NCBI GenBank assembly: GCA_034687125.1
Contig: JAQGBZ010000112.1
Location: forward strand, 118,966-182,965
Direction: 5' to 3'
Length of the DNA stretch: 64,000 nucleotides
From: Neelides folsomi
Lineage: Eukaryota > Arthropoda > Collembola > Neelipleona > Neelidae
How positions within the stretch are numbered: the first letter of the stretch is position 1; each line of letters opens with the position of its first letter. Below the pieces are notes generated by a model, which was given only the letters and a program-made list of their open reading frames with translations, was not told the origin of the DNA and searched no databases. This document shows, one piece after another, positions 15,607 to 29,300 of this stretch. The position numbers and the translations under genes were made by a program.

Positions 15607-15638
15607 TGATTGTAATTTCTTTTACTCAATTACAATCA
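15607..15638. repeat. Perfect 11-bp inverted repeat with 10-nt loop
   Basis: TGATTGTAATT at 15607-15617 is followed by a 10-nt loop and its exact reverse complement AATTACAATCA at 15628-15638. The stem is AT-rich and sits in DNA with no recognised gene. It could be a chance palindrome, a paired binding site for an ATTA-type factor, or a small RNA hairpin. Confidence 0.35.
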
Positions 15639-18600
15639 GGTGGGAATTTGCTCTGCTAATCCATAAAGTTTGTTTTTCTTCTTCACACTTGGGTAGTAAT
15701 AAAATTGAGAGAGCTCAAATGGCCCATCGTTCATTAGAAATTAATTCTCTCGTCTCATTGTAATTTGTATCTTTGCATCGTAAAGGTCATGTAGATTCAT
15801 ATAACTAAATAAAAAAAGTTATTTGCCTTTGAAGATGACAGGATGGTAAGTACCTGTATATGAAGGAAACGGGACAAGATTGTGTGCACAATGAATATAT
15901 TCTTATATGTACAGCAGAATGATCAAATAATTAATTGATTTTGAGTAAATTGACAAGAAAAAGTGGGGGTGGCTCCAGGGAGAAGATGTGTTTATTATTT
16001 ACATCTCTCCCTGCCTTGAATTCCTGAGTAGTTCGTGGGCAATAACTTAAATAATTTTTCTTACTTTGCCGAAATTACAGAAGATAATGCTAAAATGTGG
16101 AATGATTTAGATTTGAATTCACAGATCCGCTGGTCGGAATCGAGGAAGATTCATTAAAGAGCGAGGTTCATTATCTAGCAACTAGTAGAAAAGTGTTTAA
16201 ATACTTCATAAATATCCTCAATGGCGAGGTGCAGATTACAAAAGTAATTAAAAATGTTAAAAGACCAGTTTGAGGTGCTAAAGGTCTGGAAGTGTTTTGA
16301 AGGCAAAGGCTTGTTATAGGATTAATTCCATCTCTCATTGAGCTCTAACTCAAGGGAATGATATCCACCGTCTCACCGGATTATGCGGGAAGAGGGGAAA
16401 TGAGGCGGCATAGTTCGCCTCCATGTACCTCCATCATCTCATGAAGGAAGAGAGATTCATGGCGAGTAAGTGAATTGTAATCTCTTTTCCTTCTCGCAAA
16501 GTCTCTTTCATTATAGGTCTGAGGCGATCTGAGGGAGGAATTAGAAAATGTTGAAACGAGGCAGAGGTGAGTTGGCTGTTGTGACCAGTTCACTTGAGAG
16601 TGGATGTCATGGAGGGACGGCGATGAAAAGAGAACGATGTGGAAGGGAGAGCGAGTGAAATATGGGAAACATGCCCGAGTCACGACGTGATTTCCCATCT
16701 GATCCTCTAATCGCACCCTGTCAAACCATCGTGCAAGTCTGCTCGCAAGAGAAATCCGAGACCTCTGGTTAATTACTATTTCCCCCAATTGAACTGATAA
16801 GCGAGATGAGGATCAAGGAAACATTTCTCGGAAAATAGGAAGATGGTTGAGCAAGAGAACTAGTAACAGGGGTACACAGAACCTTATCTACAGCTACTAC
16901 TAATTAGGAAAAATAACAATTAAATGAATTAAGGAGCCCAGGTGGAATAACTGGTCCGGGGACTTTGAATCTTCAAAACCCTCAGACATGTTTGAGAGCG
17001 AAATGGAATCATTTGAAAGTTATTGGAAGAAGGCGGTGGTGAATTAAGGCAGAGATCGACTGCCTTTAGTGCAGAAGGGAATGGTGAAGGAGCCATGTAC
17101 ACTCAGCCTTAATGGGCTTCAAGGGCTTGATGTAATACGGTTGATGCGGTGAGACTGCTTTTATTAATGAGAGACTTTTCCATCAATTGAGAGGTTTTTT
17201 CTCCTCCTTCGGGAGAGACTCCATGCAAAGGAGACGTTCCTAGAGATAGATTCAAGTGCCTTTAGTTTAATTACCGCTCGCTATTTTCCATTTTATCTCT
17301 GACATCGGACGGACAACTTGTTTGAGCATCTGCTATCTACATTATTTGTTCAAATAGAGCTACGCGAGAGTGCTGATTCACGGAGAGCCGACACTCTTCT
17401 TCCCTTTTCACCCGCCGACATGCTGAGCTCACCCTCTTTTTACAGACACAATTACGCGGCCATAGAGCCCGGACCCCAATCCAATCCGCCCCATTGTCCG
17501 GCACTCCATTACATATTCATCTCCTTCCTCGTTCAGGAGTCGAAGAAGATCTCTCCGAAGGGAGTCTCCTCCCTTTGTTTATCCAAGATGAGTCTGACTC
17601 CGAGGCCAACGACGTGTGAGTATCAATAAATGCGGACCCGACCTGCTTCTCCCCATCACTCTCCAATCTCGCTGCTAATCTGCCAGACTTTCTAATAACT
17701 CATATTGAGAAGTGAATTAAGACTCACAAATGTCCTGTCAAGATATTTATCAAAGTTAAGGAGATCCCATGCAAGGCTTGCCGAACTCATTCCATTCCTC
17801 TCTTCCTACAGTGCATTACTCCTTATCTAATTTAACCCAATTAAAAATGGAAATTTATCTTAGACGATGGTTATTTATCAAGTTTCAGTTGAGGATAATT
17901 GCATTTTTTATTTACTCCCTTCTTCTTTGTTTTCCCAACTCATTATTTCTCTGATGAGAATAATAATTTGGATGAGCCAGAAGAGCCAATGTCCCATACC
18001 AAAGATCCACCATCCACCTGAACCAAGGACCAAGAATAACAACTCTTAGCTTCATAGCCAACCGCTCCTTCTTTCATCAAGTTATACTTATAAAGATGAA
18101 TAGACCAATATTACAGTTCGCTCCGCAATGTATCTGTAATAGTAATAGCATATTTATTATGTCTACATGCATCATGTTTACATACACAGTCTCATTATTA
18201 TGCCATAAAATGGATAATGGGCCCAATGGGCTCTGCCAGGATGAAAAGTTAACTAGAGGCTCTAATTAGAGATTTTCCATGAAGCCACGATATTTCATAG
18301 TTGTAGGACAGTGCAAACCTATAATTACAACTCTTTAATAACTCTTAATAAGATTCAACAAAGAATGAGAGCCGCAATTCTATTTTGCAAACAAACCCGG
18401 GAAGACCTTTCAACAGTCGCATCTAAACCTACATACCACAACTCTCAATGCTTTTTTCAAGAAGTGCTCTTTAGATAAATTAGATTGTTTACACAGAGGG
18501 GATTTTTATCGTTGATCAAACTATGAATAATAGACAGCAATCTACTTGGGAGATCAAACATATAAATTATAGGAGTCTGTCTAAAGAAAAGACTAGCGAT

Positions 18601-21600
18601 GTGGGCCGAAGAGACATGAGCAGAGAAGAAGGCCGCTCCAGCTCGTTGACTCATTCGTCTCAATCGGAATCCGCATCTATTTCAATAAATAAAGTCACGC
18701 CCTCCTAATTCTCATTCTCAAGCAGAGCGAGGCCCACTAGAGTTATGCCCCTATAGTTATAGGGACGTGTTCGTACATTCGTATGGTAGGTATTTATTAT
18801 TATTGCCATTGCCAATTGCCAACTTACTATCTCATCCTTCCCATCCAAACACTCATCCACTTAGCTCACTTATCTTCTCCTGGCTTCTAAACAGAGAACT
18901 CAAAATTCCAAGTCCATCCTGGTAATGTTCAAGTAATGCCCAAGGAAGGGAAATGGATATGTGAGAGAGGTTGGAAGGAGAAGAGCCGTGTAAAATCGTC
19001 GTTAAAGCCCTTTGGATATAATTCAAACCGCGTTTATTCCTATTCAATTACACTTGCATAACATAATAACTTATGGAGATGAGCCTTTTTAATAAAATTG
19101 AATCAAGTCCTGTCACCCCTCCCTCGGCTTCAGACTCACATTATTGGACTCACAATATTCCACTCGGCTCGTGGGGCAGAAGAACTGAACTGAATTACGA
19201 TACTCTTTGAATTACAAGACAGGATATTGTGGTTTATGAACAATAAGAAATACTCTCCGCTCTTCAAGGCAAAGGCCGGCCTGGAATGACGCGATCGGGA
19301 GGTGGGCGAGCATTATTCTCACACATTCGATAACATTCTATATGTATAAATACGTGGAAGTTGAAAGTAATTGATGTTTGTGAGGTACCCAGGCAGTCTT
19401 CACACTCTTGCACTATTAACTTCAACATTCTTCACCATAATGCATTCTTTGCAATAGCGCCAATAATCTTATTAGCAAGTTAAAAGTACAAGTTTAAAAA
19501 AATTATTGAAAAAATGTGAACCTAGAGTAAACATAGGTGCATAACTTTGAATGTAAATGTACAAGCAGGTATTTATGTATATTATAACCCACCCAAAACA
19601 TGTACATACTGATATATTATTATTCCAATATAAGGTAGTAAATATGGTATATTTTGATATATTGAAGAAAATAATTGTTAACTATATTATTATTAATGAT
19701 TCTTAATTACAAATAAAAAAGTTATTATAAACATTATCCACTTAAAAGTATCTTGAATCCATTAAAGATTCATCTTTCTTCAAGGAAAGAAAAGCTTCAA
19801 CCTGTCTTCGAACTTGATACAGAAAGCTCATTATTTCACAACTTTTTCTCCCCAGTGCGTAATTTATTATTCATTTGAAGCCAACGGCTTTAATTTGTAT
19901 CTCTTGGCTAAAATAGTAGGAGCCCAAGTCCATAAATAGGGAGAAAGAGCAGAAACAGCGTTGTCGTACACATCAAAAGGTGAGCTTCGTCCATCAATAT
20001 CGATAAATTTGTTCGGCAAGGCAATCAAGAACCTGATGGATGGGAAAAGCACGAACGAAGTGTCCGGATTGCTTCAACAAGTTTTTAAATAGTAGAATTG
20101 AAATTATACAGGTGAGTAGGATAACGAGCCCTCGCTCGCAAGTAAGTTGCGAGAACGACGATCCATTCTCTAATTCCCTTCCAATCTCAAGGAAGGAAGA
20201 GAACAATAGATTCTCCTCTTTAATGCAAATGTTATATAATTTAATTTAATAATAAATAATAATACATTTTAACTCTAGCTAAACATCCATCATAGAGTGA
20301 TTGACCTTTGATCTTTATTCTTACATCATGTAATATCGTATTCAAGAGTCAAATAAGTTCCCTATGAATATTTTCAATGAATGTCTTAGCCATTAAATTT
20401 TGAATTGGAAATTAAAACAACTGTTTCTACAAGTTTTACATATGATTAATAACAAGGTATCCGCAGACGCGTGGACGTTTCCTCAAAATGTACAAATTTA
20501 TGACCAGCTGCCATTCGAGTCAAATTCACGGCCCTTGTCCGACGAAACATTTTACGAGGATTCGAGGTCGCATTTCGGAGTGAGGAATTTAAAAACAGTT
20601 TAAATGTCCACACTACCAACTAGTATTTTAGGCCGAGATGGAGGTCCGATAAGGAGAATGGGAGTTTGAGAGGGCAAGAGAGTAAGAGAAGGAGTTGATC
20701 TAATGAAATAAATCAGGTGCGGTCGTGTTAATGAATAGAAATGGACGTCGATGGAAGCCACGATAGAAGAAAGGTGTCATGTAAAGTAAAGAAGGTCTAC
20801 CCTTCAAAGCTCACCCAAGAAAGGTCTCCGGGAGAAAAACGGAAAAGCTAATAGGAACGCATAACAATAAAGAATTATGCCTTTCCACTCGCAAGTGGGG
20901 CTGGAAGTCTCCCCCCATGCACGCATATCGAACTTTAAGTGAGGAAGAATGGGAAGATGGTTAATATGAAATCCAAGGGCTCCGCCTCACCTTCTTCCTC
21001 ATTTAGACAAATATTTCTATAGGAGATGCCATCACACAACTTCACGGCTCAAAACTGAAGAGAACAAACAGGTCCGCCGTTATTTATTGAATCTTCTCCC
21101 TATGCTCTGGTGATAATCTTATACTCGATCATGAAGACTGGACCTGGAGCTACTTGAAGTCTTTGAAACGTCGACTCCGTTTCATACTCCAGTCTGGAAT
21201 GTGAATGAAAGGAAGGACCCAATTCCACAAAAGTTCCATGTCAAGCTGAGTCGAATTTCACTCTCAGACTCCCTTAGTCCTTATATAGGCGAACCCAATC
21301 GAGAAGACAGTCTGGAGTTAAAAAGAGAGATACACGAAACACCCAAAATCGAGTTTGAAAGAATCTCAAGAGGAGTCACAATGAGGTCTGCTCTTCTCCT
21401 TCCTATTGTCCAGACCAGATCTGGGAGAGATGAAATCAGGGTAGGAGTAAGGTTCAAAGCCATAAATCCTTCGCTGAGAAATTTGAATGTCCCTTTTCTC
21501 CGAGCATGGATTTCTACTTAAATTTATATCTCTAACTTCAAATTGATAATTTCTATTTTGGAATTTCAATCAGAAACTTCAGACGATTTTGCCCCCCACA

Positions 21601-24600
21601 ACCTTCGTCCCTTCTTACGCAAAAGGTGTAAACTTATTATAAAAAAGCCTTTTACCCAAATTCATGACCAAAGAATACAATACCCAGAAACTCATCCACC
21701 TATTTATCAATTTGACCGTACAACCTCAGCGAGATACACCCAATAAGATAAACCCAACTGAAGATATCATCGTATTGGATTTAAACGAGTAAAATTGAAA
21801 AATACTTTTGTAATTTATAAAAGCTAGTACATAGGTAATTAAAATTAAAATTGCATATATTATGTTAGTTTATATAAAATTTTATATTTTCAAAATAGAA
21901 TTAAATATTCTTTTTATAGACATTTTATGCACCATGCTACTTGTATCACCTTCTACAGGAGCAATCATGTTTCGGTCTATTGTATTCCACACTTATGATT
22001 CAATATGCGATTCAATATGAATATTAAATAAGGATACGCTAGGCGTTGAACAGATAAGTTTGAAGGATCTTTGCAAATATTGACTATAGATTACACATAT
22101 TAAAACAACAGAGGTGAAAATGAGCAAGAGAAGTAATAGAACAACTAAAGCAAGAAGGTCTCATAAATCAAGTTTTGTTTAATTTGAACAGAAAATTAAA
22201 GAGTAAAACATTTAGCAATTTGAAATTTTCTAATGAACTCTTTTGATTGTGCTAGCTGAGGATCCACGACCATAAATCTCATTCTGATTGTCGATAAGAT
22301 AATTCCAATTAAAAGCTATGAGAGATAAATGACCCGTTTAATTTTCGGAGCATTGAAAAATTCACCTGGCCCTTTCATCAAGTCTCAGAGATCGTTATAG
22401 TTGCATTGACCTGCGATGACCTAACCAAGCCCAAGACGTGAATTGCGTGTGAGAGGGTCTTCCTCACGATCTCTCACTCCTCCAAATCGTGAGGGTTTGA
22501 TTGAAAATACCTCTAGATCATCTGATTTATAGCTATTTGGTAGTTCGCCTTCCTCCTCCTCTATCTTATGCTCATTCATGCTAATCAAATTAGTCAACTA
22601 TTTCCATACATTTTCGACAGAGCTCCCTCCACAGCGGCTACATTAAACTTTGTTCGAGGCATGAGTGGAACGGAGTGAATACGAATCAGCTCAGTGGTCA
22701 TTCCATTTGCATATTTGCACTTTCAGTTCACACTTGAACAAACATGGAAATTTCCAAACATTTCTGCGCCCTCTTCAAGAGAGTTGAGACGGGCTCTTGG
22801 GCCATTAAAAAGGGGAGTCCATTCACGCCGAGGCACCGAGAGGTGAGCCCATCTTGGATCATCATTGAAATAATGACCAAAGCCATGACATGTAGTGCGT
22901 GCCATCAAATGGAATCGTAGAGTCAATAAAGTTCCTCATTATTCCACACGAAGACCAGCCCCGCTCTCAAATCTACAATCTCAAATTCATAGAAGGCAAT
23001 AAAGATCCACTTGATGAGAAACTGTCAAATTTTCTCTCCCTTTCTTGGACTACTTTCTATTTACAAATTATTTAGTGCGCTTTTAAATGAGGAAAAAGTC
23101 CATCTCTCAGCTTCAATGTTCCATTTGCACGCAGCCATCTCAATTTTAATGAAAGAAATACATAGGAGAAGGGAGTTGAGGGATAATCGAGAGAAAGCCC
23201 AAAAACTCTCGTCCAATTAGTGATGAAATCCTAATTGGGAATATAAAGCCCATCATCCACCTTACCTCAAATTCAATACAGCTCTACATTTTCAAGGGAT
23301 GAAAAAGGCTATCAAACGAAGGGGAAAATTTACATCCGATAAAAATGATAATCAAGAAAGCGTGTGGAAGGAAATTGTATTATTGTCTAACAAGTTTATT
23401 TCTAATATAAACATAAACGTGGCAAATGAACACACGAATTGGAATTGAAGATTTCATAGTTTGAAAATATTGAGGAACAAGAGTGAAATATTGGTCTGAT
23501 GAAGGGAGGCGCGCCGATGGCGAGATAAAGACAAGGGAGAGATGGTGAAAAAATACAAATGAGGAAATGGATTGGTCCAGTTGAAGCACAAGGATTGAGA
23601 TCGAGGGAGAGATGAAGAGGAGAATGATGAGTCAATTGTGATCTCTTACTGCAGGTGTGAATGCTAACCCCCGGAGTGTTTCGCAATCCGATAATATCAT
23701 ATTAATTAACCCCCTTCTCATCTTCTAATTAAATTTAAACCTCTTCACACTCCGAATATGCCTCGGAGGTGTCACAACTCGCAATAAGGGCTTCTTCGCC
23801 CCTCCACTTTCATTTCCATTGAAAGTCATCTTCCTCCTCTGGGCTCTCATTTCTCTTCGGAACTGGATTCAATGAGATTTGAAATCAATCGCGAGGAATA
23901 ATGGAATCTAAATTACAATTTCCCTTCTCCGTGATGGGGAGATGATCGGCGGTGGTGGAGCAGAGCTCGATTACAACATGGCTATTAATAAGTAAGTGGG
24001 CTTCTATACTAATGTAAACCAACAGGGCCATCACCCATGAATAATAATAAGTGGCCAAGGAGAGAGACAAGTGAGAAGGCTATCTGATTCTTCTCATTTA
24101 TTATTGAAGCCATTCAATTTCATCGTCAGTCACTCACTCGAAGGGAGAGAGGAGGAACCTGATGTGATGATTTCAAATTATGCCAGAGCCATGTCATGTC
24201 AGCCTCCCTGTCGAACCTCCGCCGACTGACAAGGCAAATGAAACAATAGCCACTTGTTCCATTTATTATTGTTATTTTACACAGCTATTATTATTAATAA
24301 GAATTTCGAAACAATGTCTTAATGGATATTTTATTTTCTAAATCAAGACGAATTGTAGGTTGTTTTCCACGGCGACGTCCTGATGAATGAACCGGGGATT
24401 GATATGATACAACTCTTCTCACGTCACATCTTCCCATCTAAATTTCACTTCCTTCAACTTCAATTAACCTCATCTTGACCCTACTTTGTAAAATATTTGA
24501 CTCCGCTTAGATGTTTGTTAAAGGACCAAATTGGATATTACAAATATTCTAATACCTATTCTCATACAAAACTATTTGTAATTAGTCGCATCAAAAGTAT

Positions 24601-25779
24601 GATCTTGACAATATAAATAATATAAAGAGAGCCCTTGAGCAAAAACATAAGGAGAGAAAGGCCCCTATCATAAATATGGCTCGTTCCGTCTCTCTCCTAC
24701 ATTAATAACAATAATAACGATAGCATAAAGAGCCAAAAAAGCAAGCTGGCGAGACTCAATCCGCACAATATTCCACAATTACAAATTACAAAAACTACAA
24801 ATTTGTCTCAGCTTATGCTAACGGTTTTAACTCATGTTGAAAAAGGCAGAGGTTGGAGCATAACGCAGGAATTATGAGCCCATTTGCATGTATTAAATTA
24901 AAATGGCCGGCCTACACAAGAACCCATACACACCTGCCAAAGCCGTGGAGGATCCCTCGTTCTGCTCGTCATAAACTCGGGGATGACAGGTGACAACAGG
25001 TTTTGCGAACTTGAGACCTTTCCCCAAAAATTATTCTATTCTGCCCAGCTATTTATTGCCCTCCCTCCACCCCAAACGAACATAATTGAATGGCCTCTCA
25101 GAGGGATATGGTCTATTAAATTAATTCAATTTCTCTCAAAAGCAAACCCCTGAATCCTCCAGAGCAATTTCAAAAAAGATTCAAACCTACTCCTTCCCAA
25201 GCGAATTTGGGTACAATGGGAAGTAGGACCATTTGAATATGGAAATTGAAAATCATCACCCTTACAAACCCTGCATTTTCTCAGACATAAAAAATCGGAT
25301 GGAGCCAATCATTGATTAAACTTTGATATCGCACTAGAAATCAACAAATATGGAGAAATATCAGGCAAAATGAGCAAAAAATTATTTGGATACAATTGTC
25401 TCTTTATTTTCTCGACTCTCATGCAATGTAAATACGTATTTAAACCCAATTCACAATACCTATTCATGTAAGTGTAAATAAATTATTTTTATTTAGTAAG
25501 TTAGAATTATTTATTAAATAGAAAAATAGTAATCGGAACCCTTTAAGCCAATTTTAACCAAAGCAAGGTATAAAAAATTCAGAGACTATTGCATTTGTGA
25601 AGACGTTTGGTAGCATAGATTCCTATTGATGCATTGGTATGCGTTAATTGCTGAAATTTGTGATTTGAGGAATTTGATTTTTAAAGCAAAGCAAGGGGAA
25701 TAACATAAAATGCAAATTGTTAGAGTCAAAGAAAAGACCACCCGAATGCAAATTAGGTGAATCTTCTTCCTAATTGACT

Positions 25780-25859
25780 TCAAGTCCAGGAGATGCGATG
25801 AAACCAATCATTTCGATAATCATTACCTTCCCACTCACCTCATCGGCTCCTGGACTTGA
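25780..25859. repeat. Long imperfect inverted repeat (hairpin)
   Basis: TCAAGTCCAGGAG at 25780-25792 is exactly complementary to CTCCTGGACTTGA at 25847-25859. Inside it, CGATG (25796-25800) pairs with CATCG (25841-25845). This gives 18 paired bases with a 3/1 asymmetric internal bulge around a 40-nt loop. Pairing outside the arms is weak. The size roughly fits a microRNA precursor, but nothing shows that it is transcribed. It lies about 520 nt beyond the aminopeptidase stop codon, so it could also be part of that transcript's 3' end. Confidence 0.4.
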
Positions 25860-26381
25860 TGAGAAGAAAAATTCCTTCATAACTAATCTCACCGCCCCAA
25901 TTCACTCACACTACTCTACAAGGCAAAGGCTCAAAAACTGAATTATGAGGAAGCTACTACACTTACGTACTCTCAAATTTTAATTCCCCTTTTATTAATG
26001 AGAAGAAGGGCTTCCCTCCATCGACCTTTTTTCTCAACTTCATATGGAGTAGCTTCTAATTGCATCCTATCCAATAATTACTATTAGTGGTTGGTGATAA
26101 AGTGTCGAACTCGTAATTATAGAGCAGGGAGCTAAAGACTTTTAACTTGCATTTGCATTTTTGTTCATCCCTGCCTCCAGGTCCAGGCTCTTATCCTATG
26201 TTACATATTTACTAACATATGTATTAAAAAATACATATTTACATATACTAAATACTTTTATACTGTGCTTATCTAATAGGTATCCATCTAAAATGAAAAG
26301 ACAAAAAATTCAAAATCTGGTTGGGGGTTCCTAATTGCCCTAATAATTAACATTTGGGGGTTTGGATCTTCTTAATGATCT

Positions 26382-29300
26382 TCATTTGCTGTAGGTCTCC
26401 AGGAACTTTTCAATGGACCTCTTGTCACGAGTCAGCCAGGCATGGTTCAGACGAATATTCTCAATTGCTTGGTCCACTGCTCGTTCAGTTCCATCGAAAG
26501 GATTAGCCTTAAAGAACTCTGTCACTTCTTGGGCCATTTCATCTGAGGTGAAGTCCTCCAGAAGTTGTTTGAAAAGATAGGAGTTCATCGAGGAGCTCTG
26601 TTGAAAGGGAAAAAACATGCCATTATTAAATTGCAAAATGAATAGACGAACAAAGGATGCTCATGTGGTTATATTCGTCATATACTACAAATAACTAGTA
26701 GGTAACTATCAATTTATCAAAATACCGAAATACTTTACATTAACTATATAACATAATGATACAATCCAATACAGCCCTCCTATTCATCCCTTCACTCAAA
26801 GATTGGCTTATGAATGTGTTTAGGAATTTAAATTGAACTAAATGGTTTTCTGGATGAAGTCCGCTGTCAATAAGAGTTCAAGTTTGTAACGGGAATTGGC
26901 TTTCCTTGAGTGACATCGACATCGTGGAACGAATTAGTCTTCATCCATTCAACCTCTTCATGAACTCGACCAAGTTGAGTTCAAGAATGAGATGGCCAAG
27001 AGGCGGAGTTTATTCGGAGATTTCTCTTAATTGAACCTTTGCAAGTGAGAAAGCTAAAAAGTAGACTCACAGTCGAGAGTGAAAGAGGGTCAAAGTGCCA
27101 ATTCCAGTTAGTCAGTTAATTACGGAAAAAGAACTAACTGCGATTGTCGATTCGATGTAAATTACTTCTGTCTCATTTCGAAAGAAGCCATAAATAATTA
27201 CTAACTAGCACCAACAAATTTAATAAGCGAACCCGTGGTGCGAAGAAGGAAAATCACCTTCTGCTTCACTAGACTCATTTTAATGAGATTTACTTCAAGT
27301 CCGTAAGGCAAAACATTCCCAATGCATTTCTCTCTCGCTCAAAGTCAAACAAACCAGCACGGCACATCTTCTCATTAAATTAGAAATGTAGAAATGAGTC
27401 TCCTCTCGTTCCAGTTTCTCCCATAAGAAACAAATGAGAATGTAGGAAGTTGAAACGCCGTCTCGTCTTCATCCACTTCAATAATAAAATTTAAAATCAA
27501 GAATGTGAAGAAGAAATGGATAAATCATAGGAATGAACTCTCAATCGACTCGATCCACCCCTAATCAAGCAATCCTTATGCTTTGAAGGAAAGCTCAAAG
27601 GAAAAACGGAAGGAAATTAGTAAAGTTATGAGACTTGTCTCCCTTGTACCTGTCATTTGCGAAAGCTTCTTCGTCTCCAAAACCCACAATTCAAATTCAG
27701 TCGACAGGAGATCATATCGTAAATAATAGGGAATGGGCGAATGAGGAGTGAAGAAGCAACTCCTCCTTCTCACTCTATTAGAGGAGGAGGGAGCGAAACG
27801 AGATCAACTCCCTGTTTGCTTCTGCAAACTAATAAATTGTAAATATCTGGGAGCGCATATGCTAATGCTAATGATCCAGAAGCAGGCAAACAGTGCTCAA
27901 TGGCTCTATTACATTGACTACTCCAAAACCAGACCAGAATCAGAATAAGGAGCTTCGGGTTCTGTGGGCGAGGAAAAAACCAGTGTGGAGATTCACCTAA
28001 TTGATTTCCTAACTAATTCAGTTCTCTCGCCAAAGCCGTCAACACATGTTCTCCAATAACTCTTCCTAATGCCTTGAAGTGAAAATCATCATTATACGAC
28101 TACATGATGTTCATACCGAGTATCTCTTGCGGAACACTTCTGCGTTCTCTTTCACATATTTCCAAGCAAGTTCACGGCCCAGCTTGCTATGGCTGATCCC
28201 GATAATGATGAACACGGTGTCAGAAGCCCGAACGTCACCGGACATGGCAAAATCAATTGCCTTGAGTAAATTCTCCTCGCTTTTGACTGCTCCAAGTGAA
28301 CGTCCAATTCGGTCCTTTTCTTCTTGAAGGTCCGAGTCCCTGTATGCCTGTAAATAAATAAATAAAAACCATTGTTAAAAATCTCATTTTTACATCATTA
28401 GGTAATTAATATACAAATACATTAATTAAATTAGAGCTTAAACTTAAAAAATTATACTTTATGAAATACGAAAAAAATCAAGGAATTTGCAAGAACAAAG
28501 AATTCCAACTCCAACTTTCATATCATAAGATCTTACATCCTATTCCAATGTCTTATCCAATCCAAACACAGGAATTCCTGTTTGAGTTATGAAACTTTTA
28601 ACTTACGAGTACATAATCAAAATTAATCAAATAATTTAAATTCAACCCAATTATTAAATAAAGTAATTCACAAGAGAAGTATCCTCATAAAAATGTCTTG
28701 TTTGAATGGTTGAAAAATTAATTATTACATATTAGACCACATTATTTATTTATCTTAATAATATGCAACAGTTTGGAAATCTTGTTTTCTTTAATGGGAA
28801 GAATTATGGAATGAGCAAATGTGACGAGGCATAAAGAACCTGAGGAATGCATATGGGCCCAGAGAAATTATGCACTACTTGTAACAAAAACACCATTAGG
28901 CATTTTGACTCGTGAAACAGTGTAAGCGAGGTTAAACTTCAAACCCATTAATTAAAAAAGAGAATAGGTTCGCCTCTGCTCTTCTTCCCCCTTTGAGCTT
29001 TTCGGGTGGGACGGGAAAAAGGTCGACTGTATGAAGATGAGCTGTGAGTTAATTAAAACATTAATGTCATCTCTCCACTTCCTTATATGGACTTTACCTT
29101 TTTGACCACACTTAAATTAATTTCTTCCTATCTCCACCACCTTTACCAAAAATGAAAGGGGTAAAAAGCTCTCATTTCAATTTCATCATCTTCCTACACA
29201 AAGGAGAGCTTCTCTCCAATTCAACTATATTAAAAATCCACCTGTCGCTCTGTTGATTAAATTGTCACTCAATTCAAAAAAATGTGTCAACTCGTATGAC

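Larger units (their letters stand above)
1..26381. other. Gene-poor region, probable intergenic/regulatory DNA
   Basis: I find no coding exon that I can support in these 26 kb. The open frames present are at most about 135 codons, have biased composition and match no family I know. The DNA alternates between moderately GC-rich blocks dense in GAG/CTC words and homeodomain-like TAATTA/AATTAG words, and AT-rich valleys (for example about 4,510-5,260, 8,400-8,720, 13,440-13,900, 19,430-19,780, 21,770-22,200). No transposon termini, tandem arrays or tRNA genes were recognised. It lies downstream of the 3' end of the aminopeptidase gene. Short unrecognised exons or noncoding RNA genes could be hidden here. 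Confidence 0.55.

Noticed and set aside
16381-16788. 135-codon open frame on the minus strand
   Set aside because: The translation has no recognisable domain and sits in DNA whose texture is shared by all six frames; not supported as a gene.
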